From contig JAHHSO010000003.1 of NCBI GenBank assembly GCA_020025205.1, positions 1 through 64,000 of the forward strand: DNA of 64,000 bases, read 5' to 3'. A program made the translations under genes and the position numbers. The notes below the pieces were generated by a model. That model saw nothing but the letters and a program-made list of their open reading frames with translations, did no database searches and was not told the origin of the DNA. Source of the stretch: Christensenellaceae bacterium. Its GTDB lineage: Bacteria; Bacillota; Clostridia; Christensenellales; Aristaeellaceae. Below are positions 26,371 through 34,790 of the stretch, in pieces. How positions within the stretch are numbered: position 1 is the first letter of the stretch; every line of letters starts with the position of its first letter.

Positions 26371-26399
26371 TTTACAATTATCTGATCATGCAGTATGAT
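26371..26399 (+). promoter_or_regulatory. Sigma-A promoter of the Bmp-ABC operon
   Basis: TTTACA (26371-26376) and TATGAT (26394-26399) with a 17-base spacer, 50 bases upstream of the first gene. Confidence 0.8.
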
Positions 26400-26449
26400 G
26401 TGAATGTAACGATATGTTTTCCCAGTTTACTAAAGGAGGAAGGAATCCC

Positions 26450-27676
26450 ATGAAAAAGCTGATAGCTCTTCTCGTAACTGCTATCCTGTGCCTGACGGCT
26501 TTTGCCGCTCTGGCAGAAGTGAAGATCGGCGCTGTGATGCTTGGCGACGAAACTGAAGGGTACACGCTGGCTCACATCAACGGCATTAAAGAAGCCGCAG
26601 AAAAGCTCGGCATTGAAGTGCTTTGGAAGTACAAAGTCCCCGAAGACCAGACCTGCTATGACAGTGCATTGGATCTCATTGGTCAGGGCTGCAATCTGAT
26701 CGTCTCCAATTCCTACGGTCATCAGTCCTATATGGCTTTGGCTGCCGAAGAGTTTCCGGATGTAACATTCCTTGCCATGACAGGCGACTTTGCCGCTCTT
26801 TCGGGTTTGGATAATCTGAAAAATGCATTTACCCGCATCTACGAATCCCGCTATGTCTCCGGTGTGGTTGCCGGCATGAAACTGGCTGAACTGCTTGAAA
26901 CGGGCGAGCTTTCTCCTGAAAAGCAGCCAAACTCTTTTGACGCCGATGGCAATGTAAAAATCGGTTATGTCGGCGCATTCAGCTATGCAGAGGTTGTTTC
27001 CGGCTACACTGCATTCTTCCTCGGCATCCGTTCCATTGTTCCAAACGTTGCAATGGAGGTCATGTATACGAATTCCTGGTGTGATATCGACAAGGAAGGC
27101 GCCGCTGCTGAAGCCCTGATCTCCAAGGGCTGCGTCATTATTGGCCAGCACGCCGATTCCACCGGCGCACCTGCCGCCACTCAGAAGCTGCATGATGCCG
27201 GCAATGTGTGTTATTCTGTCGGTTACAACGTGGACATGCTGCCCACCGCTCCGAGCGCCGCTTTGACTTCTGCCACCAACGTCTGGGCTGTCTGCTACAC
27301 TGAGCTTTTCTCTGCCATGCAGAACGGCGAAGCGCTTCCGTCCGACTGGGCAAAAGGCTATGATGACGGTGCGGTTGCTATCACTGAGCTTGGTTCTTCC
27401 TGTGCCGCTGGTACGGCCGAGAAGGTTGCAGAAGTGGAAGCCGCTTTGCGCGATGGCACTTTGAATGTGTTTGACACCTCTACGTTCACCGTCAATGGCG
27501 AAACCGTTACTTCCGTCCCCTGCGACATGACCATTATGGACTTCGCAACCAATTCTGTTCTGTACGCTGGAGAAACTTATGAAGGCATTGTAGACGGCGC
27601 GTTCAAAGAGTCTACGTTCCGCTGCGCTCCGTACTTCGCTCTGCGTATCGACGGCATTGTAGAAGACGTTGAGTAA
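26450..27676 (+). CDS. BMP-family (PnrA/Bmp) substrate-binding protein of an ABC transporter
   Basis: A 408-residue exported solute-binding protein of the basic-membrane-protein family, whose characterised members bind purine nucleosides. An N-terminal signal (about 1-26, ending AALA) precedes KIGAVMLGDETEGYTLAHING, typical of the first lobe; IGQHADSTGAP near 240 is a conserved binding-loop motif. Unusually for a Gram-positive binding protein, no lipobox cysteine follows the signal; Cys15 lies in the hydrophobic core and lacks the small residue needed before it. ATG follows AAAGGAGG by 10 bases; an upstream frame from 26414 is rejected. It is the first and probably most abundant product of a four-gene operon. 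Confidence 0.93.
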   Translation: MKKLIALLVTAILCLTAFAALAEVKIGAVMLGDETEGYTLAHINGIKEAAEKLGIEVLWKYKVPEDQTCYDSALDLIGQGCNLIVSNSYGHQSYMALAAEEFPDVTFLAMTGDFAALSGLDNLKNAFTRIYESRYVSGVVAGMKLAELLETGELSPEKQPNSFDADGNVKIGYVGAFSYAEVVSGYTAFFLGIRSIVPNVAMEVMYTNSWCDIDKEGAAAEALISKGCVIIGQHADSTGAPAATQKLHDAGNVCYSVGYNVDMLPTAPSAALTSATNVWAVCYTELFSAMQNGEALPSDWAKGYDDGAVAITELGSSCAAGTAEKVAEVEAALRDGTLNVFDTSTFTVNGETVTSVPCDMTIMDFATNSVLYAGETYEGIVDGAFKESTFRCAPYFALRIDGIVEDVE

Positions 27677-27756
27677 TTCTTTACTGTTTTGAGGGAAAAG
27701 GGAAGCCGTTATTGAACCGCTTCCCTTTTCGTACGTTTAGCAAAAGGAGTTCCACT

Positions 27757-29301
27757 ATGGAAAACGCCATTGAACTGCAGCATATCACAAAGGCATTCGG
27801 CAGTGTTATTGCCAATAAGAATATTTCAATGTCTGTTCGGCGTGGTGAAATTCTATCCCTTCTGGGAGAAAATGGAAGCGGAAAAACTACGCTGATGAAC
27901 ATGCTCTCTGGTATCTATTATCCCGATAGCGGCAGCATCAAGATTAAAGGGACACCGGTAGAAATACGAAGCCCGAAGGATGCGTATCTGTTAGGCATTG
28001 GCATGGTGCATCAGCATTTTAAGCTCATTGATGTCTTTACGGCGGTCGAAAATATCGCGCTTGTCATGAATCAGCATGAAAAGTATGACCTTAAAGCCAT
28101 TCGCCGCAAAGCCAGAGAGATTTGCGATCGCTATGAATTTGATATAGACCTGGATCAAAAGGTCTATGAAATGAGCGTCAGCCAGAAGCAGACGCTTGAA
28201 ATCATCAAAATGCTTTATCGCGGAGCCGAAATTCTTATTCTGGATGAACCAACTGCGGTCTTGACGCCGCAGGAAACAGACAAGCTTTTTTCTGTTTTGC
28301 GCAATATGAAGGCGGATGGAAAATCCGTCATCATTATCACGCATAAACTGCATGAAGTCCTTTCCATTTCCGATCGTGTTGCCATTTTAAGAAAAGGCGA
28401 ATATATCGGCACCGTGGAAACGTCAGAAGCAACAGAATCTTCTTTAACAGAAATGATGGTCGGTCAAAAAGTAGAATTGAATATTGACCGTCCAGCGCCT
28501 GTCGATCCGCACCTTCGCCTCAGCATCCACAATTTAAGCGTGATGAATGAAGAAGGTGTTCGGGTCCTTGATTCAATAGATTTTGAAGTCTTCAGCGGCG
28601 AGATTCTTGGAATCGCCGGAATTTCCGGAAATGGGCAAAGGGAACTTCTTGAAGCCATTGCGGGGCTTCAAAAAACTGAATCTGATTCCAGCATCGTGTA
28701 TTATCCAGATGATGATAAAGATTCAACTGCCGAGCAGCTGATTGGCAAAAGTCCGAAGGAAATTCGAGACATGGGCGTTCATTTGTCTTTTGTGCCTGAA
28801 GATCGTCTTGGCATGGGCTTGGTTGGTTCCATGGGAATGACCGACAATATGATGCTAAAAAGCTATGGAAATGGGCGCTCCATTATCGCCAATCGCCGCG
28901 AACCGCGCCATTTAGCCGAAAAAATCAAAGAGCAGCTCGGTGTCGTCACCCCTAGCATCTCCACCCCTGTTTCACGTCTTTCCGGCGGAAACGTGCAAAA
29001 GGTGCTCGTTGGCCGAGAAATTGCAGCCTGCCCCTCTGTGCTGATGACAGCGTATGCTGTGCGCGGTCTGGATATCAATACCAGCCACACCATTTATCGT
29101 TTGCTCAACGAGCAGAAGAAAAAGGGCGTTGCCATTGTTTACGTCGGCGAAGATCTGGATGTTTTGATAGATCTTTGCGATCGCATTCTCGTTCTTTGCG
29201 GCGGAAAAAACAATGGAATTGTCGATGGGCGCAGCACAACAAAAGAGGAAGTCGGCCTGCTTATGACGAAGCTCAAGGCCAGGAAAGGAGAGACCGCCTG
29301 A
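27757..29301 (+). CDS. Duplicated-domain ABC transporter ATPase (Bmp/nucleoside type)
   Basis: A 514-residue ATPase with two nucleotide-binding domains, the form paired with BMP binding proteins and sugar importers. NBD1 (about 1-235) is complete: Walker A GENGSGKTT, Q-loop MVHQHF, and Walker B ILILDEPTAVL, with MSVSQKQ replacing the usual LSVGxxQ. NBD2 (about 250-500) is degenerate: GISGNGQREL lacks the Walker A lysine and VLMTAYAVRGLD replaces the usual QPTRGLD, while RLSGGNVQK is kept. So ATP hydrolysis probably occurs at one site, as in related importers. ATG follows AAAAGGAG. The stop overlaps the next start (TGATG), indicating translational coupling. Confidence 0.94.
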   Translation: MENAIELQHITKAFGSVIANKNISMSVRRGEILSLLGENGSGKTTLMNMLSGIYYPDSGSIKIKGTPVEIRSPKDAYLLGIGMVHQHFKLIDVFTAVENIALVMNQHEKYDLKAIRRKAREICDRYEFDIDLDQKVYEMSVSQKQTLEIIKMLYRGAEILILDEPTAVLTPQETDKLFSVLRNMKADGKSVIIITHKLHEVLSISDRVAILRKGEYIGTVETSEATESSLTEMMVGQKVELNIDRPAPVDPHLRLSIHNLSVMNEEGVRVLDSIDFEVFSGEILGIAGISGNGQRELLEAIAGLQKTESDSSIVYYPDDDKDSTAEQLIGKSPKEIRDMGVHLSFVPEDRLGMGLVGSMGMTDNMMLKSYGNGRSIIANRREPRHLAEKIKEQLGVVTPSISTPVSRLSGGNVQKVLVGREIAACPSVLMTAYAVRGLDINTSHTIYRLLNEQKKKGVAIVYVGEDLDVLIDLCDRILVLCGGKNNGIVDGRSTTKEEVGLLMTKLKARKGETA

Positions 29302-30401
29302 TGAACAAAACTGCTGTTCATGAGCCGCTTGTCCGTGTAATCAAGCGGGATACTATCTCACTGAAGAAAAAACTTTTGATTCGCGCCTGTGCTATCATCT
29401 TCGCACTGATCATTGATGCTGTTTTCATTTATTTTGTAACAGGCCTCAATCCCCTTGGCGTTTATCAGGCAATGATTCGCGGCACATTCTCTACGAAAAT
29501 GCGTTTTTCCTGGGCCATGCGAGATCTTGCTTCGCTTCTCTTGATCGGCATTGCACTCGCCCCGGCTTTCCGCATGCATTTCTGGAATATTGGTGCAGAA
29601 GGTCAAGTGCTTATGGGCGCTTTGGCCACCGCGGCAGTCATGATTTACTATGGTGGACGTGTTCCAAGCTGGATGCTTTATTCCGCCATGCTGGCAGCCA
29701 GTATTTTTGCCGGCGCATTGTGGGGCTTTATTCCGGCGTGGTTTAAAGCGCATTTTAACACCAACGAGACGCTTTTCACGTTGATGATGAACTATGTTGC
29801 AATTCAGCTGGTTTCCTGCAGTGTCACAATCTGGCGCGGACAAGCATCCAGCTTGGGTAAGTTAAATGTTAAAACTAAAGCAGGATGGTTTCCCTCTATC
29901 TGGGGGCAGCGCTATACAATCAACTTGATTGTTGTTGCCATTTTGACGGTTGCGATGTACTGCTATTTGCGATACTCAAAACATGGATATGAGATTTCAG
30001 TGGTCGGTGAAAGCGAAAATACTGCCCGATATGCCGGCATCAATGTAAAACATGTTATCATTCGTACAATGATTCTTTCCGGCGCTTTGGCTGGATTAAC
30101 CGGCTTTTTGATCGTCGGCGGACGAGATCAGGCCATTTCTACCGGCACAGCTGGTGGAAACGGTTTTACAGCCATCATTGTCGCCTGGCTGGCAAAATTC
30201 AATACCTTTATCATGGCATTGATATCTTTTCTTCTGATTTTCCTTGAAAAAGGCGCAGCAGAAATTGCCTCCACATATAACCTCAATGATTTTGCATCCG
30301 ATATTATCGCCGGCATCATTCTATTTTGTATTCTTGGCAGCGAATTCTTTATTCATTATCAAGCTGTTTTCCGCGGACATGCCGATAAGGAGGTATGTTG
30401 A
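29301..30401 (+). CDS. ABC transporter permease 1 (Bmp/nucleoside type)
   Basis: A 366-residue membrane protein of the BPD-transporter-2 family (YufP/NupP-like). It has about eight to nine hydrophobic segments and the family patterns FWNIGAEGQVLMGALATA and HGYEISVVGESENTARYAGI, followed by SGALAGLTGFLIVGG. The ATG shares its A with the upstream TGA stop and follows AAAGGAGAG. It forms the membrane channel with the next permease, powered by the preceding ATPase. Confidence 0.94.
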   Translation: MNKTAVHEPLVRVIKRDTISLKKKLLIRACAIIFALIIDAVFIYFVTGLNPLGVYQAMIRGTFSTKMRFSWAMRDLASLLLIGIALAPAFRMHFWNIGAEGQVLMGALATAAVMIYYGGRVPSWMLYSAMLAASIFAGALWGFIPAWFKAHFNTNETLFTLMMNYVAIQLVSCSVTIWRGQASSLGKLNVKTKAGWFPSIWGQRYTINLIVVAILTVAMYCYLRYSKHGYEISVVGESENTARYAGINVKHVIIRTMILSGALAGLTGFLIVGGRDQAISTGTAGGNGFTAIIVAWLAKFNTFIMALISFLLIFLEKGAAEIASTYNLNDFASDIIAGIILFCILGSEFFIHYQAVFRGHADKEVC

Positions 30402-31387
30402 TGGATACCTTAATTGCCTGGATTATGCGAGCAATTCCCTTCGGTACGATCATCATGTACGGTGCTTTAGGTGAAATCATCACCGAGAAATCTGGAAATC
30501 TGAATTTAGGTGTTCCGGGTATCATGTATCTTGGCGGATTTGCAGGATTTGCCAGCGCCTATGCCTATGAAAACGCATCTGCTGATCCCAATATGGCACT
30601 ATGCGTTGTTATTGCGCTTCTATGTGCGTTTGCCGCCTCTATGCTGGGCGGACTGCTTTATAGTTTTTTAACCATTACTTTGCGGGCTAATCAAAATGTA
30701 ACCGGCTTAACGCTGACTACATTTGGCATGGGTGTTGCGAATTTCTTCGGTGTATTCATTCTCAATGGACGTACCGCAACTCAAAGTATGGTGTACAAAG
30801 CTTTTCAGACCAAAGCCCCCTTCCTTTCCAACATGGGTGTCCTGGGGCAAACGCTCTTCGGTTATGGATTTATGGCATATGCAGCCATCGCCTTGGGCAT
30901 AGCACTTCATTTTTTTCTTAATCGAACCCGTGCAGGATTAAATCTGCGTGCAATTGGCGAAAATCCTGCTACTGCTGACGCCGCAGGAATCAGCGTCATT
31001 CGTTATAAGTATCTGGCAACCTGTCTTGGTGCAGGTGTGTCTGGTCTGGGTGGACTGTATTATGTGCTTGATTATAATCAGGGTATTTGGGCAACAACAG
31101 GTCAAATTGAGGCTCTTGGCTGGCTGGCTGTTGCGCTTGTTATTTTTACAGTCTGGAAACCGCTGAATGCAATTTGGGGGTCCTATCTTTTCGGTATGCT
31201 TTATTGGCTGTATCAATTCCTTCCCTCCCTTCTTCATATCAGCGTTCCTGGTTATATCACAGAACTGATTCAAATGGTCCCATATATTGTCACAATCGTG
31301 GTTCTCGTCTTTTCTTCTTTGCATCATAAAAGCGAGAATCAGCCGCCTGCCAGTTTAGGTGTCGCGTATTTTCGTGAAGAGCGATGA
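30401..31387 (+). CDS. ABC transporter permease 2 (Bmp/nucleoside type)
   Basis: A 328-residue partner permease (YufQ/NupQ-like) with about eight hydrophobic segments. NLNLGVPGIMYLGGFAGF near the N-terminus and LNLRAIGENPATADAAGISV with GAGVSGLGGLYY are the family hallmarks. I use the ATG at 30401, 7 bases after AAGGAGG and overlapping the upstream stop; an ATG six bases earlier is too close to the ribosome site. It ends the operon. A long hairpin starts 56 bases after the stop. Confidence 0.94.
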   Translation: MDTLIAWIMRAIPFGTIIMYGALGEIITEKSGNLNLGVPGIMYLGGFAGFASAYAYENASADPNMALCVVIALLCAFAASMLGGLLYSFLTITLRANQNVTGLTLTTFGMGVANFFGVFILNGRTATQSMVYKAFQTKAPFLSNMGVLGQTLFGYGFMAYAAIALGIALHFFLNRTRAGLNLRAIGENPATADAAGISVIRYKYLATCLGAGVSGLGGLYYVLDYNQGIWATTGQIEALGWLAVALVIFTVWKPLNAIWGSYLFGMLYWLYQFLPSLLHISVPGYITELIQMVPYIVTIVVLVFSSLHHKSENQPPASLGVAYFREER

Positions 31388-32252
31388 TCCTTTACGGTGG
31401 ATGATTGCACAATGAAGTTGTCCCTCTGAATAAGCATCCATGGCGATTCTTCTCTCGTGGTAGAATGGCGTTGTTTCAAACCTTCTTCCGCGAGAGAAGA
31501 ATCGCTATGTGCTGAAAACTGCATCGCAAAATCAACAGAACACAGCAAAAGATAGTTTATAAGCATTCTGGTTGCGTCTGCATGCGCTATTCCAAACTGA
31601 TGAGGCGATTTATATCCACACGCTTGACAATTCCTGAATCAACAGTCTCTGCTTGTCAAGGTCACGAACCTCAAGCGGCACAAGGTTCTCAAGTGCTGTG
31701 AACCATACTACGGCAAAACATCTTCCCGCACCCTGAAATCATGGCTTTCCGCACCTAGGCAGTCCATTGCTTTTATCGGCGAAAGCCGTTTTTTCTCCCT
31801 ATTGATGAGGAAAACGAAATGCTTATTTGCTCATCTAAATTCTCGATAATCACTCAAGCTCCATCGTTTATGCGATGCAAAACAGATATAGAAAGAAACT
31901 CTATATGTTTCTCTATCGGGACAATGAATCAGAGTGCTGTGGTTTTGCACATGTTGAAAACTGGAGATGTCTGCTCTCTGCCTGCCGCATCATATGTGTT
32001 CTGACAATGAACAGGCCATTTGTTGTCAAGGATTAGACCCTGGAATACGTCCTTGCCGACGCATCGAGTCCTTCTGTCTAAGACCTTCTTAAAAACTTCT
32101 GGTTTGATCCGCTGCTGCAATGCAGAAAACTCTTACTGTGCAAGTGTTCGACTTGTACTTACAATTTTCGAATGAAATTTTTCGTCTGTTTTTCCTTCTT
32201 CTTTTCATACTCATCCATGTAACCGATTAAAATGGATATGGGAGGCGTTTTC
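31388..32252. other. 865-base region without an intact gene; possible decayed mobile DNA
   Basis: No open frame here has a ribosome site or recognisable family. Short frames rich in charged residues occur on both strands (for example plus 31630-31780 and minus 31929-32120), interrupted by stops, the look of a decayed gene. It begins with the 63-base hairpin at 31443-31505. It lies less than 1 kb from an IS256-family fragment on the other side of mntP, so insertion and decay of mobile elements is a fair inference. Confidence 0.5.
31443..31505. repeat. Long hairpin downstream of the Bmp-ABC operon
   Basis: GCGATTCTTCTCTCG (31443-31457) is perfectly complementary to 31491-31505. Pairing continues inward through a G-T pair and GG/CC and AGAA/TTCT segments, so the stem reaches about 22 bp with a 16-base loop. 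No T-run follows, so it is not a standard terminator; it could stabilise the operon mRNA 3' end or be a transposon-end remnant. Confidence 0.75.
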
Positions 32253-32819
32253 ATGAGCTTTATTGAGCTGCTTTTTATTGCATTGAGCTTATCAATGGAT
32301 GCTTTGGCTGTTTCTATTTGTAAAGGGCTTGCCGTTCAGCGCTGTAAGTTTCGCCATATGCTGATCTGCGGCCTATATTTTGGCGTATTTCAAGCCGTCA
32401 TGCCCCTTGTAGGTTATTTGCTCAGCACACGTTTTGAGACGACAGTACAGTCTATTGCGCCCTGTATTGCATTCTTTTTATTGTTTACTGTTGGCATCAA
32501 TATGATCATTCATGCAGATGACAACGTTGAACAAAATACTGATTTTTCTTTTAAATGCATGATGCCCTTAGCTGTAGCAACAAGCATTGATGCGTTGGCC
32601 GTTGGCGTATCTTTGACTGTTCTGCATGTTCCGATTGGATTTGCATCTCTTATAATCGGCGGAACAACTCTGCTTTGCTGCATGGTAGGCGTCAAATTCG
32701 GCAGCCTGTTTGGAAAAAGGTATAAGTCTCGGGCATCCCAGTTCGGCGGAACAGTATTGATTCTAATCAGTGTGAAAATCATTTGGCCATTCCTTTCGCG
32801 CTTCATATTTGGAAAATAG
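32253..32819 (+). CDS. mntP: Putative manganese efflux pump MntP
   Basis: A 188-residue, six-helix membrane protein of the MntP/YebN family, exporting Mn2+ to prevent toxicity. The duplicated signature appears as SLSMDALAVSICKG near residues 13-26 and ATSIDALAVGVSL near 110-122, the two aspartates being essential in Escherichia coli MntP. The ATG follows GGGAGG by 7 bases. It stands alone between gene-poor stretches. No yybP-ykoY Mn riboswitch could be recognised in the leader. Confidence 0.95.
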   Translation: MSFIELLFIALSLSMDALAVSICKGLAVQRCKFRHMLICGLYFGVFQAVMPLVGYLLSTRFETTVQSIAPCIAFFLLFTVGINMIIHADDNVEQNTDFSFKCMMPLAVATSIDALAVGVSLTVLHVPIGFASLIIGGTTLLCCMVGVKFGSLFGKRYKSRASQFGGTVLILISVKIIWPFLSRFIFGK

Positions 32820-32978
32820 GCCTATCCTTCCCTTTTGCAGCCGCGTTGAAAGCACAACCGTATGTCTGGAATTTTCCTGCAGAAAGCCGGCTTCTGAAAA
32901 GGAGTAAAGTAAATTCGCTGTTCTGGTTTTCTCAGATACATCAGAAATGAAATATGTCCATCCGGTTTCAGGTATCAC

Positions 32979-33068
32979 GTTCAGCGTTTCTTCGACACCC
33001 CCGCGCACCAGTTCTTTCAACTGCCCCTTGATAACTTTCTCATTTAGTTGTACGATTTTCTCGGACAT
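32979..33068 (-). pseudogene. Truncated N-terminus of an IS256-family (mutator) transposase
   Basis: The first 30 codons (MSEKIVQLNEKVIKGQLKEL and ten more) match the conserved start of IS256/mutator-type transposases, with an ATG 10 bases after AAGGAG. After ETLN the frame stays open to 32763 but no longer resembles a transposase and runs into the 3' end of mntP. The DDE catalytic domain, about 370 residues, is missing, so it is a dead fragment. The leader dyad at 33071-33127 belongs to it. Confidence 0.75.
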
Positions 33069-33070
33069 GG

Positions 33071-33127
33071 TTTTATGTCTCCTTTCAGAATGGTGTGTCG
33101 CAACTTCATTCTACCGGAGACATAAAA
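33071..33127 (-). promoter_or_regulatory. Leader hairpin covering the transposase ribosome site
   Basis: TTTTATGTCTCC (33071-33082) pairs perfectly with GGAGACATAAAA (33116-33127); an inner AGAATG/CATTCT dyad (33087-33092, 33107-33112) extends the structure. On the minus strand the inner side of one arm contains the GGAG of the transposase ribosome site, so the fold would hide it, a known strategy by which insertion sequences avoid activation by outside transcription (inference here). Confidence 0.55.
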
Positions 33128-33228
33128 AACATGTCTATTTATTTTTGCGCAATTTATTGTAGCTTATCGACCAGAGCGATACATCTCAACACATTTTCTC
33201 TTAAACGCATAGCTATAGCGCATGATAA

Positions 33229-33262
33229 TACCCCCTCTACTGGGTGTCCAGTAAAGGGGGTA
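33229..33262. repeat. 34-base palindrome between IS256 fragment and coaBC
   Basis: TACCCCCT-c-TACTGG, loop GTGT, CCAGTA-a-AGGGGGTA: a 14-bp stem with a single mismatch. No T-run follows on either strand, so termination is doubtful; a transposon-end or MITE remnant fits the neighbourhood better. Confidence 0.7.
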
Positions 33263-33315
33263 CATATCAAACTTGCTCGTCTTTTTTGATGGCCTATTTG
33301 CAGCATCCACTTTTA

Positions 33316-34533
33316 TTATCTAAGATGCATTTTTTTGCTGCGCAACGCAAGCGCACAATCCAGGATTCGTTCTGCAACTTCTTTTTTGCTCAAAAGCGGC
33401 AGATCCTCCTTATGTTCACCCGTGATAAGCGTCACAATATTGGTATCCACATCAAACCCCGCTCCGGGACGCATTACATTGTTGGCAACAATCATATCCA
33501 GATTTTTTCGTTCCAGCTTCTTTTCTGCATGCGCAATGACATCATTTGTCTCCGCTGCAAAACCCACAAATACCTGATTCGGTTTTTTAGCGCTCCCTAA
33601 TGCCGCTGCCACATCTGGATTTTCAATCAATCTCAGCGTCATCGGGGCGCCATCCTGCTTTTTGATCTTCTGGCTGGCAACTGTCTCCACGCGGTAATCC
33701 GCCGGAGCAGCGGCCTGAATCAGGATATCCTGCGTCAGTGCGCGCATGGAAGCCTGCTCCATCAGTTCCTGTGTCGTTGTGAAAGGCACAACCTCAACGC
33801 CGCTCGGCGCAGGAATCGCCACCGGGCCGGACAGAAGCACCACCTCCGCGCCCCGCTTCGCCGCAGATTCAGCAATGGCATACCCCATTTTTCCAGAAGA
33901 GCGATTGGAAATGTAGCGCACAGGATCAATCGCTTCACGCGTTGGTCCCGCCGTCACAAGCACTCGAACGCCCTCCATGTCGCGCTTTTTATTAAGAAGC
34001 TCTATCGTGCGTTCTACAATAATTTCAACATTTTCCAATTTGCCCGCCCCGCTGTCTCCGCAGGCCAGATGACCGCTTGCAGGCGCAACCACATGCACAC
34101 CGCGCGCCTTGAGGACATCAAGGTTATGCTGGACAGCCGCATTTTCCCACATGCCTGTATTCATGGCAGGCGCAAGAAGAACTGGCGCCTTTGCAGCCAT
34201 GACCGTTGTAGAAAGCATATCGTCTGCGATGCCAGAAGCCATTTTCCCAATGATATTAGCCGTTGCGGGCGCAATCAAAAAAACATCCGCTCTTTTTGCC
34301 AGCGCAATGTGCTCTACTTCCCAAGTCTGCGGACGCTCAAATGTGTCCACCGCCACAGGATGACCAGACAACGTTTCAAACGTCAGGGGGGCGACAAAAT
34401 GGCAGGCATTTTTCGTCATCGTCACATACACATCTACATCGCGCTTTTGCAGCAGACGCAGAATTTCGCAGGCCTTATAAGCAGCAATTCCCCCTGTTAC
34501 CCCCAGCACAACACAGGGTTTCTTCTTTTCCAT
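33316..34533 (-). CDS. coaBC: Bifunctional phosphopantothenoylcysteine decarboxylase/synthase CoaBC
   Basis: A 405-residue bifunctional enzyme of coenzyme A synthesis. The CoaC half (about 1-180) is a flavoprotein decarboxylase with His75 (EVEHIALAKRAD), PAMNTGMW at 122-129 and the catalytic cysteine 158 in GHLACGDSGAGKL. The CoaB half (about 185-405) ligates cysteine to phosphopantothenate using CTP, with VTAGPTREAIDPVRYISNRSSGKMG and the AAPADYR segment. The ATG overlaps the rpoZ stop as TGATG; a GTG three bases earlier is possible. It is the last gene of the yicC-remA-gmk-rpoZ-coaBC group. In Bacillus priA follows; here the next DNA is mobile-element debris. Confidence 0.97.
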   Translation of the reverse strand: MEKKKPCVVLGVTGGIAAYKACEILRLLQKRDVDVYVTMTKNACHFVAPLTFETLSGHPVAVDTFERPQTWEVEHIALAKRADVFLIAPATANIIGKMASGIADDMLSTTVMAAKAPVLLAPAMNTGMWENAAVQHNLDVLKARGVHVVAPASGHLACGDSGAGKLENVEIIVERTIELLNKKRDMEGVRVLVTAGPTREAIDPVRYISNRSSGKMGYAIAESAAKRGAEVVLLSGPVAIPAPSGVEVVPFTTTQELMEQASMRALTQDILIQAAAPADYRVETVASQKIKKQDGAPMTLRLIENPDVAAALGSAKKPNQVFVGFAAETNDVIAHAEKKLERKNLDMIVANNVMRPGAGFDVDTNIVTLITGEHKEDLPLLSKKEVAERILDCALALRSKKMHLR

Positions 34534-34754
34534 CACTTCACATCAATTTCCGGGGAACGCTCGTACGTGATCAGACCACGATTGACCTCATCAATGGCGA
34601 TAGAAACGGGCATATTCTCCTTATCCTTGGCATCAATCAGCGGCGGAACACCGTCGATCAGCTGGCGCGCACGCTTGCTGACTTCAACAACCAGAGTATA
34701 ACGGCAGTCAGCTTTTTCAAGCAGTTCAAGAATCGTAGGATCAGTCATAGACAT
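34533..34754 (-). CDS. rpoZ: RNA polymerase omega subunit
   Basis: A 73-residue omega subunit, helping assemble and stabilise RNA polymerase by binding beta-prime. The family core RYTLVVEVSKRARQL and AIDEVNRGLI are present. The ATG follows GAGGAGG by 8 bases. It lies 36 bases after gmk and touches coaBC, the same order as in Bacillus. Confidence 0.95.
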   Translation of the reverse strand: MSMTDPTILELLEKADCRYTLVVEVSKRARQLIDGVPPLIDAKDKENMPVSIAIDEVNRGLITYERSPEIDVK

Positions 34755-34790
34755 TGGATAGTCCTCCTCTTATATTGCAGTAGTTGAATT

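Larger units (their letters stand above)
25735..26449. other. 715-base gene-poor region upstream of the Bmp operon
   Basis: No convincing coding sequence: the longest frame (minus, 26011-26253, 80 codons) lacks a ribosome site and family resemblance. The region is AT-rich in its right half and contains a structured inverted-repeat element (25911-25987), a second imperfect inverted repeat (CAGCTGC...GCAGCTG, about 26240-26282), and the operon promoter at 26371-26399. A purine-riboswitch pattern was looked for and not found. Confidence 0.7.

Noticed and set aside
26100..26449. Possible purine riboswitch upstream of the nucleoside-type ABC operon
   Set aside because: The conserved junction and loop sequences of purine aptamers were not found; the dyads present do not fit the fold.
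32000..32252. Possible yybP-ykoY manganese riboswitch before mntP
   Set aside because: No recognisable conserved core; sequence is AT-rich without the expected paired elements.
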